From positions 1 to 22,792 of the forward strand of contig JABITU010000329.1 of the NCBI GenBank assembly GCA_018668195.1: a stretch of 22,792 nucleotides of DNA. The letters run 5' to 3'. This document shows positions 7,324 to 17,111 of this stretch, in pieces. The notes beneath the pieces are model-generated. The model ran no database searches. It was not told where the DNA came from and saw only the letters and a program-made list of their open reading frames with translations. Position numbers and translations under genes: made by a program. Within the stretch, counting starts at the first letter, position 1, and each line of letters starts with the position of its first letter. This DNA comes from Tateyamaria sp. Lineage in GTDB: Bacteria > Pseudomonadota > Alphaproteobacteria > Rhodobacterales > Rhodobacteraceae.

Positions 7324-8840
7324 TGGAAACGTCACCGGTCAGTGAAGAATCTGCGACTGAGCCGTCTTGTCAAAATATGGCGGCACAGTGCCTTGCGCAT
7401 CCGAATAATCGGGTGGCTATCGTCGATCTGACCGGCGGACGACGCTACGTTACGTATGGTGACCTGGCTGAAATGACAGACGGTATTGCCCGGATATTAA
7501 TGGAGCGGGTGCGACCGGGCGATCGGGTGGGCGTGCTTTTTTCTCAGACCCCGTGGTGTGCTGCGGCCCATCTTGCGATCTGGAAAATTGGTTCAATATC
7601 AGTGCCTTTGTTTAAGCTCTTCAAGCACGATGCGTTGGCATCGCGGGTTCAGGATGCTGATGTTCGTTTGGTGTTGACTGATGCTGGTGGCGCGCAACTG
7701 CTTGGTGATCTTGCGGAACCGTTGCTGGCGCATGAGATTGGTACAGGTGGCCAGCCCGTGCCATTCGCTAACGTCACCGCTCAAACGCCTGCGGTGTTGA
7801 TTTATACATCGGGCACAACGGGTGCGGCCAAAGGGGCGTTGCATGGCCACGGCATACTGGCGGGCCATTTGCTGGGCGTTTCGCTTAGCCACGATGAACT
7901 GGGTGCGCCAGATGACCGTTTGTGGACACCTGCGGACTGGGCCTGGATCGGCGGGCTGTTTGATGTTTTGATGCCCGGGCTTGCATTTGGGGTTCCTGTG
8001 GTTGCCGCACGGATGCCAAAATTTAATGTAGACGATTGCTTGAATATCATTTCTGAAGCCTCTGTTCGCAATATATTTTTTCCTCCAACAGCTTTGCGCA
8101 TAATGAAAGCGGCCGGCTGCTGTATCAAAGGTTTGCGATCTATTGCGAGCGGTGGCGAGCCGCTCGGGGCCGAGATGTTGGCATGGGGTCGCGCGGCATT
8201 TGGTGTTACAATAAACGAATTTTATGGCCAGACCGAATGCAACATGGTGGTGTCAAGCTGTGCTGCGCGCTTTGCGCCACGCCCTGGTTTCATGGGGCGA
8301 CCCGTTCCCGGGTTCGACGTGGATGTGATTGATGCGCATGGCAGGCCAACAGGTCAAGAAGGCGACATTGCCGTGCGCCGGGGGGCACCCTCAATGATGC
8401 TCGAATACTGGAATAGGCCACGCGAAACTGCAGCCAAGTTTCGTGGTGACTGGATGCTCACGGGGGATCGTGGGCGGCGAGACGGGCCCGAAATACAATT
8501 TGTCGGACGCGAGGATGACGTAATCACAAGTGCCGGTTACCGGATCGGCCCGGCAGAGATTGAGGATTGCCTTCTGACCCATGCGAGCGTGGCGACGGTT
8601 GGTGTTGTCGGCAAGCCTGATGTGACACGCAACGAGATCGTAAAAGCCTATGTTGTGCGCAAACCTGGGGCGGAGGTGACAGTAAAAGAGCTGCAGGATT
8701 TTGTAAAAGAACGGCTTGCAACCTATTTATACCCAAGAGAAATTGATTTTCTTGATGCGCTGCCGATGACAGTGACGGGCAAGGTGATCCGCCGGGCGCT
8801 TAAGGCGCGTGCAGCAAAAGAGATTGGAGAGACGTCATGA
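7320..8840 (+). CDS. AMP-dependent acyl-CoA synthetase/ligase
   Basis: An adenylate-forming enzyme that makes an acyl-CoA from a carboxylate, ATP and CoA. The P-loop [10 protein letters not shown] (163-172), the A5-type motif NEFYGQTE, the hinge-region [15 protein letters not shown] and the catalytic Lys488 in TVTGKVIRR are all present. It resembles the medium-chain/short-chain acyl-CoA synthetase group. The stretch between [15 protein letters not shown] and the P-loop is shorter than usual, giving 506 residues where about 540 would be common. In this operon likely substrates are isovalerate (feeding IVD) or acetoacetate (recapturing the end product); sequence alone does not decide. Four-base ATGA overlaps couple it to both neighbours. 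An in-frame second ATG follows the first directly. Confidence 0.85.
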   Translation: MMETSPVSEESATEPSCQNMAAQCLAHPNNRVAIVDLTGGRRYVTYGDLAEMTDGIARILMERVRPGDRVGVLFSQTPWCAAAHLAIWKIGSISVPLFKLFKHDALASRVQDADVRLVLTDAGGAQLLGDLAEPLLAHEIGTGGQPVPFANVTAQTPAVLIYTSGTTGAAKGALHGHGILAGHLLGVSLSHDELGAPDDRLWTPADWAWIGGLFDVLMPGLAFGVPVVAARMPKFNVDDCLNIISEASVRNIFFPPTALRIMKAAGCCIKGLRSIASGGEPLGAEMLAWGRAAFGVTINEFYGQTECNMVVSSCAARFAPRPGFMGRPVPGFDVDVIDAHGRPTGQEGDIAVRRGAPSMMLEYWNRPRETAAKFRGDWMLTGDRGRRDGPEIQFVGREDDVITSAGYRIGPAEIEDCLLTHASVATVGVVGKPDVTRNEIVKAYVVRKPGAEVTVKELQDFVKERLATYLYPREIDFLDALPMTVTGKVIRRALKARAAKEIGETS

Positions 8841-10441
8841 AACTGAACTCGCAGGCTTTGACCGGCTCAGAGACCTTTCGTGCCAACACGCATGCGCATC
8901 TTGCCGCGCTCAAAGAGGTGCAGGCAGCTGCGGAAGCAGCCGCACAGGGTGGTGGCGAAAGATCGCGGGCGCGTCACGTCAATCGTGGCAAGATGCTGCC
9001 GCGTGAGCGGGTGGCAAACCTTCTTGATCCGGGCTCGCCCTTTCTTGAGGTAGGGGCGACGGCAGCCCACGGTCTTTATGACGGCGCGGCCCCATGTGCA
9101 GGAGTTATTGCTGGGGTCGGACAGGTCATGGGGCGCGAGGTCATGGTGGTGTGCAACGATGCCACCGTAAAAGGCGGTACGTATTACCCGATGAGTGTCA
9201 AAAAACATCTTCGCGCTCAAGAGATTGCCGAGCAAAACCACCTGCCCTGCATTTATCTGGTGGACAGCGGCGGGGCGAATCTGCCCAATCAAGACGAAGT
9301 CTTTCCTGACCGCGATCATTTTGGCCGTATCTTTTTCAATCAGGCGCAGATGAGCGCCAAGGGCATTCCGCAGATCGCAGTTGTCATGGGGTCGTGCACG
9401 GCGGGTGGGGCCTATGTGCCCGCAATGTCTGACGTGACAATCATCGTTAAGGATCAGGGCACCATATTTCTTGCCGGTCCGCCCTTGGTCAAGGCAGCAA
9501 CCGGCGAGATCGTCAGCGCCGAAGATCTGGGCGGTGGCGATGTGCACACACGCTTGTCGGGTGTTGCAGACTATCTGGCCGAAGACGACGCGCACGCACT
9601 GGCACTGGCCCGGCGCAGCGTCGCCAACCTCAATTTTCACCGGCCCGCCGGCGTCACCCTGCAAAGCCCTGAAGACCCCGCTTATGACCCGGACGAAATT
9701 TTAGGCGTGGTGCCTGCGGATCTGCGCACGCCCTATGACATCCACGAGGTTATCGCGCGCATTGTCGACGGGTCGCGCTTTGATGCGTTCAAGGCGCGGT
9801 TTGGAGAGACGCTGGTGTGCGGCTTTGCGCATATCAAAGGCTGTCCTGTTGGTCTCATTGCAAACAACGGCGTGCTCTTTTCCGAAGCGGCCCAAAAGGG
9901 TGCGCATTTCATCGAATTGTGTTCGCAACGTCGCATTCCGCTGGTGTTTTTGCAAAATATCACGGGGTTCATGGTGGGCCGGAAATATGAGAACGAAGGT
10001 ATCGCGCGGCATGGTGCCAAGATGGTGACGGCAGTGGCCACCACGTCAGTTCCCAAGGTGACTATGCTTGTGGGCGGATCGTTTGGCGCGGGCAATTACG
10101 GCATGGCCGGGCGCGCCTATTCTCCGCGTTTTTTGTGGTCATGGCCCAATTCGCGGATCAGCGTCATGGGGGGGGCGCAGGCTGCGGGCGTGCTTGCCAC
10201 CGTGAAGCGCGATGCAATCGAGCGCGGCGGCGGGTCGTGGTCAGACGCAGAAGAAGCGGCCTTCAAACAGCCAACCATCGATATGTTCGAAGAACAGGCC
10301 CATCCGCTTTATGCGTCCGCGCGGCTTTGGGATGATGGCATCATCGATCCGCGCAAAGCCAGAGATGTTCTGCATTTATCGCTAAATGCTGCTCTTAATG
10401 CCCCGATAGAGGAAACACGCTTTGGCGTGTTCCGGATGTGA
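8837..10441 (+). CDS. mccB: Methylcrotonyl-CoA carboxylase, carboxyltransferase (beta) subunit
   Basis: It transfers the carboxyl group from carboxybiotin to 3-methylcrotonyl-CoA, giving 3-methylglutaconyl-CoA. The 534-residue product is full length for the family. The crotonase-like carboxyltransferase fold is seen in two halves: the N-half with [20 protein letters not shown] and [13 protein letters not shown], and the C-half with the glycine-rich loop [20 protein letters not shown] and [12 protein letters not shown], which form the oxyanion holes. The F-L-W-S-W-P segment after the glycine loop is characteristic of MCC beta rather than propionyl-CoA carboxylase. It is joined to the preceding synthetase gene by an ATGA overlap; the alpha subunit follows after 57 bp. 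Confidence 0.95.
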   Translation: MKLNSQALTGSETFRANTHAHLAALKEVQAAAEAAAQGGGERSRARHVNRGKMLPRERVANLLDPGSPFLEVGATAAHGLYDGAAPCAGVIAGVGQVMGREVMVVCNDATVKGGTYYPMSVKKHLRAQEIAEQNHLPCIYLVDSGGANLPNQDEVFPDRDHFGRIFFNQAQMSAKGIPQIAVVMGSCTAGGAYVPAMSDVTIIVKDQGTIFLAGPPLVKAATGEIVSAEDLGGGDVHTRLSGVADYLAEDDAHALALARRSVANLNFHRPAGVTLQSPEDPAYDPDEILGVVPADLRTPYDIHEVIARIVDGSRFDAFKARFGETLVCGFAHIKGCPVGLIANNGVLFSEAAQKGAHFIELCSQRRIPLVFLQNITGFMVGRKYENEGIARHGAKMVTAVATTSVPKVTMLVGGSFGAGNYGMAGRAYSPRFLWSWPNSRISVMGGAQAAGVLATVKRDAIERGGGSWSDAEEAAFKQPTIDMFEEQAHPLYASARLWDDGIIDPRKARDVLHLSLNAALNAPIEETRFGVFRM

Positions 10442-10498
10442 TCATGCGCATTCGGCTAAAGACCGCAAAAAAGCCGTATCCAACCGCAAGAGGTTCTT

Positions 10499-12433
10499 AT
10501 GTTTGACACGATCCTGATTGCCAACCGGGGCGAAATTGCCTGTCGGGTGATGAAATCGGCGCAGGCCATGGGGGTGAGGTGCGTGGCCGTTTATTCGGAT
10601 GCGGATGCACGGGCCAAACATGTGGCGATGGCGGATGTTGCGATGCATATCGGCGGCTCAGCTCCGGCTGACAGCTATTTGCGTGGCGATGCCATCATTC
10701 AGGCGGCATTGGACACCGGGGCACAGGCGATCCATCCGGGCTATGGGTTTCTTTCCGAAAATCCGGATTTCGTTGAATCGGTTGAGGCTGCAGGCCTGAC
10801 CTTCATTGGCCCTTCGGCGCAGGCCATCCGCGCCATGGGGCTCAAGGATGCGGCCAAGGCCTTGATGATCAATGCCGGGGTACCGGTCGTGCCGGGTTAT
10901 CATGGTTCGGACCAGTCAGACGATGTTTTGGCCACGCAAGCGGATAAGATAGGCTTCCCGGTTCTGATCAAAGCGGTTGCAGGGGGGGGCGGCAAAGGCA
11001 TGCGTCTGGTGGCGCATCCCGCAGATTTCGCATCAGCGCTCGACAGTGCCCGTAGCGAGGCGCGCACAGCGTTTGCCAACGCAGATGTTCTGGTTGAAAA
11101 ATTCGTGAATCAACCCCGCCATATCGAAGTTCAGATTTTTGGAGATGGCAACACGGCCGTCCACTTGTTTGAACGTGACTGTTCGCTGCAACGACGCCAC
11201 CAGAAGGTGATCGAGGAAGCACCCGCACCGGGCATGACGCGTGACATGCGCGATGCCATGGGGCAGGCTGCGGTCAAGGCGGCCGTGGCTATCGGTTATG
11301 CTGGGGCTGGCACGGTCGAGTTTATCGTTGACGGGTCCGGCCCACTGCGCACGGACGGGTTTTACTTCATGGAAATGAACACGCGGCTTCAGGTCGAACA
11401 CCCGGTCACCGAAGCCATCACAGGCGTTGACCTTGTTGAGTGGCAATTGCGCGTTGCAGCCGGTGAGGGTTTGCCCGCCCAGCAAAAGGATCTGACCATT
11501 ACCGGACATGCATTCGAGGCGCGCTTGTATGCAGAGGACGTGCCAGCCGGTTTCCTGCCCGCAACAGGCACCCTGAGCCACCTGTCATTCCCAGATATGG
11601 CACGCGCCGACAGCGGCGTGCGCGCGGGCGATGCCATCAGCCCGTTCTATGATCCGATGATCGCCAAAGTAATCGTGCATGGGCCAACCCGTGCAATCGC
11701 GCTCAGGCGGTTGTCACGTGCTTTGGCGCAAACCGAAGTGGCTGGAACGGTCACCAATCTGGGGTTCCTTGGGGCACTGGCCAATCACAAAGGCTTTGCC
11801 CGAGGAGAGGTAGATACTGGCCTGATTGCCAGAGATATCGCTGCGCTGACGCAACAAACGCAACCGCAGGCACATCACATCGTAGCGGCAGCAATGGCAC
11901 TGACCTGTTTGGACAAGCCTCAGGCAGCGGCTGGGTTCTGTTTGTGGCAACCTTTGCGTCATGCAGTCGCCCTTGCTGCGGGCGAAAGGCGTCTTGATCT
12001 ACAAGTAGAAGTACGTGCGCCGGATTGGCAACTGTGGCACGTGGATGGGGCCCAGATCACCGCCGAACGCCACGATGGGCGATGGAAAATCGATGGTCAT
12101 TGGGCGGCGCAGGTCGTTGTTTCAGGCGCGGATGTGACCGTGTTCGATGGCGCAGCCTTTGGGTTTCGGGAGGTCGACCTGTTAGATGTAGTGACAAGCG
12201 CTGTTGGTGACGGTTCGGTGATCGAGGCTCCGATGCCGGGGCTTTTGAAAGAAATGTTCGTAAAATCAGGTGACACGGTATGCAAAGGTGACCGTCTTGC
12301 TATTCTAGAGGCAATGAAAATGGAACATGCATTGTTGGCGGCGCGCGATGGTATCGTGACCGAGGTTCTTGCCGAGACAGGCGATCAGGTCACGGCGGGT
12401 GCAGCGCTCGTTCGTTTGGAGGAACAAACATGA
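10499..12433 (+). CDS. mccA: Methylcrotonyl-CoA carboxylase, biotin carboxylase/BCCP (alpha) subunit
   Basis: It carboxylates its own biotin with ATP and bicarbonate and delivers it to MccB. Domains in order in the 644-residue product: biotin carboxylase N-domain (FDTILIANRGEIACRV), ATP-grasp with KAVAGGGGKGMR and the catalytic EMNTRLQVEHPVTE, biotin carboxylase C-domain, a linker domain of about 100 residues, and a C-terminal biotinyl domain. The biotinylated Lys607 lies in EAMKM. The ATG has an AGAGG ribosome-binding site. The 57-bp gap upstream is the largest within the first six genes of the operon and shows only a weak CGGCT/AGCCG inverted repeat. The stop overlaps the next gene (ATGA). 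Confidence 0.95.
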   Translation: MFDTILIANRGEIACRVMKSAQAMGVRCVAVYSDADARAKHVAMADVAMHIGGSAPADSYLRGDAIIQAALDTGAQAIHPGYGFLSENPDFVESVEAAGLTFIGPSAQAIRAMGLKDAAKALMINAGVPVVPGYHGSDQSDDVLATQADKIGFPVLIKAVAGGGGKGMRLVAHPADFASALDSARSEARTAFANADVLVEKFVNQPRHIEVQIFGDGNTAVHLFERDCSLQRRHQKVIEEAPAPGMTRDMRDAMGQAAVKAAVAIGYAGAGTVEFIVDGSGPLRTDGFYFMEMNTRLQVEHPVTEAITGVDLVEWQLRVAAGEGLPAQQKDLTITGHAFEARLYAEDVPAGFLPATGTLSHLSFPDMARADSGVRAGDAISPFYDPMIAKVIVHGPTRAIALRRLSRALAQTEVAGTVTNLGFLGALANHKGFARGEVDTGLIARDIAALTQQTQPQAHHIVAAAMALTCLDKPQAAAGFCLWQPLRHAVALAAGERRLDLQVEVRAPDWQLWHVDGAQITAERHDGRWKIDGHWAAQVVVSGADVTVFDGAAFGFREVDLLDVVTSAVGDGSVIEAPMPGLLKEMFVKSGDTVCKGDRLAILEAMKMEHALLAARDGIVTEVLAETGDQVTAGAALVRLEEQT

Positions 12434-13095
12434 TCACATTGCACCACTGCCCGCAGTCGCGATCGATGCGAACTTTGTGGTTGCTGAACGAGTTGCCTGT
12501 TGAATTTAAGGTGGTTGTGCACCCTTTTGATAAATCGCTGCGCCGGCCGGAATACTTAAGCGTCAGCCCCGCTGGACGGGTGCCCGCGCTTGAGATCGGG
12601 GGGCAGCGGATGTTCGAAACCGGCGCTATTACAGAATACTTGTGCGAAAGGTTCAGCCCCGAGGGCTTGGGGCGCCCTGCCGGCAGCCCGGATCGTATGG
12701 ACTGGCTGATTTGGGTCCATTTTGCCGAAACAATCAGCCAACACGCGGCTGCGCTGACGCAGCAACATGTTGTGCTTTACCAAGATCACATGCGCAGCCC
12801 AATTGTGATGAAGATCGAAGCCGCGCGAATCGCTAAATGTTATGACGCCCTTGAGGCATGTCTGACGGACCCGGAAGAGCATCGCGAGTACCTGTTAAGC
12901 TCAGGGTTTTCGGCTGCAGATATTTCGGTGGGGCAGGCAGTCTATATGGCGCAGCACTTTACGCCTTTGGATTATCACCCTGCGGTGGCAAAATGGTATG
13001 CAAACATAACAAAAAGATCGTCCTTTAAAGTCAGTTTGCCAACGGATGATGAACGGCTCTATGGTCAGAGCTTCTATCCAGCTTGGGAGGCATAA
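12430..13095 (+). CDS. Glutathione S-transferase family protein
   Basis: The 221-residue product has an N-terminal thioredoxin-like domain (about 1-80) starting ITLHHCPQSRSMRTLWLL, with a Ser cluster where the catalytic residue of bacterial GSTs lies. It has the conserved cis-Pro/ET pair (GRVPALEIGG then FETGAITEYL) that binds the glutathione gamma-glutamyl group. An all-helical C-terminal domain follows. It overlaps mccA by four bases, and its TAA is followed immediately by the ATG of the HMG-CoA lyase gene, so it is a coupled operon member. A plausible but unproven role is detoxifying reactive unsaturated CoA esters such as methylcrotonyl-CoA, or glutathione-dependent isomerisation. The substrate is unknown. 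Confidence 0.85.
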   Translation: MITLHHCPQSRSMRTLWLLNELPVEFKVVVHPFDKSLRRPEYLSVSPAGRVPALEIGGQRMFETGAITEYLCERFSPEGLGRPAGSPDRMDWLIWVHFAETISQHAAALTQQHVVLYQDHMRSPIVMKIEAARIAKCYDALEACLTDPEEHREYLLSSGFSAADISVGQAVYMAQHFTPLDYHPAVAKWYANITKRSSFKVSLPTDDERLYGQSFYPAWEA

Positions 13096-13947
13096 ATGGT
13101 TGGTGCGGTCGAAATATATGAAGTTGGGCCGCGCGACGGTCTGCAGAACGAACCCGGTGAGATCACGGTTGCAGACAAAGTTGCTTTGGTGAACCGGCTC
13201 AGCGAGGCCGGGTTTCGTCGGATCGAATGCGCAAGCTTTGTAAGTCCGAAACATGTGCCGCAAATGGCGGGCAGTGCCGACGTTCTGGCCGGTATCACCC
13301 GCGCCAAGGGCGTGCGCTATGCAGCCCTGACCCCAAACATGCAAGGATTTGATGCAGCGCGTGCTGCTGGAGCAAATGAGATTGCTGTGTTTGGCTCAGC
13401 GAGTGAAGGATTCTCGCGGGCCAATATCAACGCATCGATTGCTGAATCGTTGGAACGGTTCGGCCCCGTGATTGATGCGGCACGTGCCATTGATTTACCG
13501 GTGCGTGGGTATGTGTCTTGCGTGGTGGAATGCCCCTATGATGGCGCCGTTGATCCCGGTGACGTGGCGCGTGTTGCCGACCAGCTTTTTGCCATGGGAT
13601 GCCATGAAATCAGCCTTGGCGATACAATCGGTCGCGGTCATCCAGACGCGATTGCGCGGATGTTGCTTGCGGTGCGTGACGTGGTGCCTGTGGGCCGTTT
13701 GGCAGGGCATTATCACGACACCGAAGGGCGTGCGATTGACAATATCGACGCCTCTCTCAGCTTGGGCATGCGGATATTTGATGCGGCCGTCGGTGGTTTG
13801 GGCGGGTGTCCCTTTGCGCCGGGTGCCGCTGGAAATGTTGCGACCGAAACGGTTGCCGCGCATCTGGCCCGGCTTGGATATGACACCGGCCTTTCACTGG
13901 ACAAGATTGAACAGGCGGCAGATATGGCGCGGGCAATGGGCCGCTAG
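13096..13947 (+). CDS. mvaB: Hydroxymethylglutaryl-CoA lyase
   Basis: It cleaves 3-hydroxy-3-methylglutaryl-CoA to acetyl-CoA and acetoacetate, the last step of leucine degradation. The 283-residue TIM-barrel protein has the N-terminal EVGPRDGLQNE (catalytic Arg13, metal ligand Asp14), the metal-binding HYHDTEGRAIDN, and the signature GGCPFAPGAAGNVATE with catalytic Cys238. The start directly abuts the preceding TAA, with GGGAGG at 13085-13090 as ribosome-binding site. The gene is also called liuE in Pseudomonas. Confidence 0.95.
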   Translation: MVGAVEIYEVGPRDGLQNEPGEITVADKVALVNRLSEAGFRRIECASFVSPKHVPQMAGSADVLAGITRAKGVRYAALTPNMQGFDAARAAGANEIAVFGSASEGFSRANINASIAESLERFGPVIDAARAIDLPVRGYVSCVVECPYDGAVDPGDVARVADQLFAMGCHEISLGDTIGRGHPDAIARMLLAVRDVVPVGRLAGHYHDTEGRAIDNIDASLSLGMRIFDAAVGGLGGCPFAPGAAGNVATETVAAHLARLGYDTGLSLDKIEQAADMARAMGR

Positions 13948-14023
13948 CGCATCGAAAACTTAACGGACTTTCAATTGGTTCCCGGTCGGAAATCGTTGCC
14001 GCGCTGAGCAAAAGGAGCACCAC

Positions 14024-14806
14024 ATGACCGAGACACTCTCTATCTCTAGAGACGCGCGCGGCGTTGCACTGCTGACACTGAACAGGCCTGACAAGCACAA
14101 TGCTCTAAGCGCCCAAATGATTGCTGAATTAACCCGGGCCGCTGCCGATCTTGGCGCGTCAAGTGATGTGCGCGTGGTCGTCTTGACCGGGGCTGGTAAA
14201 AGCTTTTGTGCAGGCGGTGATCTGGTCTGGATGCAAGAGCAGATGCGCGCAGATCGTGAAACGCGCGGTCGCGAGGCGGCCAAACTCGCACATATGCTGC
14301 AGGCTTTAAACACGATGCCCAAGCCCCTGATTGGGGCACTTCAGGGCAACGCATTTGGTGGTGGCGTGGGTATGGCGGCTGTTTGTGATGTGGCGATTGG
14401 TGTGGATCATCTCAAAATGGGTCTAACCGAGACTCGGCTCGGTATTATTCCGGCAACCATCGGCCCCTATGTGCTTGCGCGGGTGGGCGAAGGTCGCGCG
14501 CGACGGGTATTCATGTCGTCGCGCCTGTTCGACGCCGCGGAGGCACAAAATCTGGGCTTGTTGGCCAACGTTGTCCCGGCCAATGCGCTTGCAGCGGCTA
14601 TCGAGGCCGAGGTTACACCCTATCTGTCTTGTGCGCCGGGTGCGGTTGCTGCGGCCAAGGCATTGGCGCGAAGCCTTGGGCCACGTATTGATGCGCAAAC
14701 AATTGACATGACCATTGAGGCGCTGAAAACCCAATGGGAAACCGCTGAAGCAGCAGAAGGCATCGACGCGTTCTTTGGAAAACGCAAAGCGGCATGGGTG
14801 GTGTAA
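14024..14806 (+). CDS. liuC: Methylglutaconyl-CoA hydratase (enoyl-CoA hydratase/isomerase family)
   Basis: In context it hydrates 3-methylglutaconyl-CoA to HMG-CoA, between the MCC and lyase steps. The 260-residue crotonase-fold protein has the CoA-binding SFCAGGDLVWMQ and the oxyanion-hole segment NAFGGGVGMAAVCDVAI. The catalytic Glu136 lies in TETRLGIIPATIGPYV, which resembles LiuC of pseudomonads. The position of the second crotonase Glu (in GCELA of mitochondrial hydratase) is Gly here. An AAAGGAG ribosome-binding site precedes the ATG. A 76-bp gap separates it from mvaB. General enoyl-CoA hydratase activity is an alternative, but all other leucine steps are present and this one would otherwise be missing. 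Confidence 0.85.
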   Translation: MTETLSISRDARGVALLTLNRPDKHNALSAQMIAELTRAAADLGASSDVRVVVLTGAGKSFCAGGDLVWMQEQMRADRETRGREAAKLAHMLQALNTMPKPLIGALQGNAFGGGVGMAAVCDVAIGVDHLKMGLTETRLGIIPATIGPYVLARVGEGRARRVFMSSRLFDAAEAQNLGLLANVVPANALAAAIEAEVTPYLSCAPGAVAAAKALARSLGPRIDAQTIDMTIEALKTQWETAEAAEGIDAFFGKRKAAWVV

Positions 14807-15176
14807 TCTTATATTTTTCAACGAAAAACTGTCACTTGCCGCAGGCAGATCAGCCCTGTAAACGTCTGTGAAGTAATAAGCTGCGATCAAGGGCGGGATT
14901 GAACAGCCCGCGGTAGAGTAGAAAAGCTTTAAACTAGCGCAAAGACCGCAAAGCCATACGATTAGAGCAATCAGAGTGATCCAAGTGGTTTTGATTGGCT
15001 GCCCTGCTGTGTTTTGTGCACTTGCCCTGTACTTATCAATTCTACCGCACGCCCTGAAATTAAAAGATGGTACAGATTTGATCGCGTCAGATTAGTGAAT
15101 GGTTAAAAGCTGACCATCGCGGGGCATTTCAATCAAAACGCCTCCAGTTTTTCACCGCTGCGGCACCTTGCCTTTA

Positions 15177-15205
15177 TTGACCCTGCCGAGCGTGGGGCGT
15201 ACACC
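15177..15205 (+). promoter_or_regulatory. Candidate promoter of the nuo operon (weak)
   Basis: TTGACC matches the -35 consensus at five of six positions. After 17 bp, TACACC matches the -10 consensus at three of six. The position, 66 bases before the nuoA start, is suitable, and some promoter must drive the operon, but the -10 box is poor. Confidence 0.3.
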
Positions 15206-15237
15206 CTGCTCCAGTCAACTTTGTCGCTTGACCATGG

Positions 15238-15255
15238 GCGCGCGTTACTGCGCGC
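15238..15255 (+). promoter_or_regulatory. GC-rich hairpin in the nuoA leader
   Basis: GCGCGC at 15238-15243 can pair with GCGCGC at 15250-15255 around the loop GTTACT. The stem ends three bases before the AAAGGAG ribosome-binding site of nuoA (15258-15264). It could influence initiation or mRNA stability, but no such role is known to me. Confidence 0.4.
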
Positions 15256-15271
15256 AGAAAAGGAGCCACAC

Positions 15272-16173
<902 letters not shown>

Positions 16174-16207
16174 TCCGGGGTCGGGTTCGCCAAAGTAAGG
16201 AGTGACA

Positions 16208-16816
16208 ATGTCAGAAGCACTGAAAGAGCTTGGCGCTTATATCGATGCCAAACGCCCCGACTGCGTTCTGTCTTGGAATGTTTCTCAAGGCGAACTGAAC
16301 GTTGATGTTGCCCCGTCCAGCATCAACGGAATGGTTGAGTTTCTCAAAGCCGACGCCACATGCCGGTTTTCGTCATTGGTTGATATCACCGCGGTGGATT
16401 ATGCCGGTCGGGCCAAACGGTACGATGTCGTCTATCACTTTCTGTCGATGTACCAAAATCAGCGCATCCGCTTGCGCGTATCGATCCGCGAGGATCAGAT
16501 GGTGCAGTCCATCGTGGATGTGCACCCCTCCGCCAACTGGTTTGAACGAGAAGTTTTTGACATGTTCGGCATCTTGTTTTCCGGCCACCCCGATCTGCGC
16601 CGCATCCTGACGGATTATGGTTTTCGCGGGTATCCATTGCGCAAGGATTTCCCCACGACCGGCTACACCGAGGTGCGCTATGACGAAGTTGAAAAACGGG
16701 TGGTCTATGAACCTGTAAGCCTTGTGCAGGAATACCGCCAATTCGATTTCATGTCACCTTGGGAAGGAGCCGAATATATCCTGCCCGGAGATGAAAAAGA
16801 AGCGGAGGCGAAATAG
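16208..16816 (+). CDS. nuoC: NADH-quinone oxidoreductase subunit C
   Basis: NuoC is the 30-kDa peripheral-arm subunit next to NuoD. The 202-residue product carries the signature [27 protein letters not shown] followed by [19 protein letters not shown]. It is separate from nuoD, unlike the fused nuoCD of enterobacteria. TAAGGAG at 16196-16202 lies five bases before the ATG at 16208; an in-frame GTG at 16202 overlaps that site and is unlikely. Its TAG overlaps the start of the next small gene. Confidence 0.95.
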   Translation: MSEALKELGAYIDAKRPDCVLSWNVSQGELNVDVAPSSINGMVEFLKADATCRFSSLVDITAVDYAGRAKRYDVVYHFLSMYQNQRIRLRVSIREDQMVQSIVDVHPSANWFEREVFDMFGILFSGHPDLRRILTDYGFRGYPLRKDFPTTGYTEVRYDEVEKRVVYEPVSLVQEYRQFDFMSPWEGAEYILPGDEKEAEAK

Positions 16817-16989
16817 TGGGCATGCTTTGGTGGCTTTTGATTGCAGCGGCAAGCATCATCCCGATGTTCAAGCTGCTTCCACATTTTGGGATCAACCAAT
16901 ATTGGGCGCTGTTCTGCATTTTGCCTGTTGGCACCATCGTGTTGCTATGGCTGATGGCGATGAAGCTGCAAGAACTGGAGAAAAGCTGA
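16816..16989 (+). CDS. 57-residue membrane protein between nuoC and nuoD, unknown function
   Basis: A short gene starts with GTG at 16816, overlapping the nuoC stop by one base. GGAGG at 16804-16808 is spaced seven bases before it. An ATG at 16822 is an alternative but is farther from that site. The product begins MGMLWWLLIAAASIIP, has a first hydrophobic segment (about 3-17), a short turn with HFGINQYW, and a second hydrophobic segment (about 28-49, ALFCILPVGTIVLLWLMAM), then ends with the charged tail KLQELEKS. Two helices with both ends on the same side are likely. I know of no assigned function. Nuo operons of Rhodobacter relatives are known to carry such unidentified frames. Position and coupling suggest an accessory or assembly role. 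Confidence 0.7.
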   Translation: MGMLWWLLIAAASIIPMFKLLPHFGINQYWALFCILPVGTIVLLWLMAMKLQELEKS

Positions 16990-17111
16990 TGGTTGTGTTC
17001 TCACAGCTCACAGAGTGCCCCTGTCGCGCTATTCGCCCTCAGCGCTTGGACCGGTCGGTGGCGAGGAAATATTATTTTACAGCACCGAAACAGCGGTAAA
17101 GGGGTATCGAT

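Larger units (their letters stand above)
14807..15271. other. 465-bp non-coding spacer between the leucine operon and the nuo operon
   Basis: No convincing gene is visible on either strand. A GCGGG/CCCGC inverted repeat (14893-14911) lacks a following T-run, so no clear terminator is seen for the upstream operon. A small ATGGT/ACCAT stem lies at 15099-15117. A weak promoter match (TTGACC 15177-15182, 17 bp, TACACC 15200-15205) lies about 70 bp before nuoA. A GC-only hairpin sits just before the nuoA ribosome-binding site. Base composition is somewhat more AT-rich than the genes around it. Confidence 0.6.

Noticed and set aside
8867..9664. 265-codon open frame opposite mccB
   Set aside because: It is antisense to a fully conserved carboxyltransferase gene and its translation is rich in Cys, His and Arg without domain features, as expected for a shadow frame.
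14893..14911. GCGGG/CCCGC inverted repeat after the leucine operon
   Set aside because: It is short, has a nine-base loop and no following T-run, so I did not call it a terminator.
16988..17099. 36-codon frame beginning at an ATG that overlaps the stop of the 57-residue gene
   Set aside because: It has tight overlap but no ribosome-binding site of its own and an arginine-rich composition without structure; it could be real but there is not enough support.
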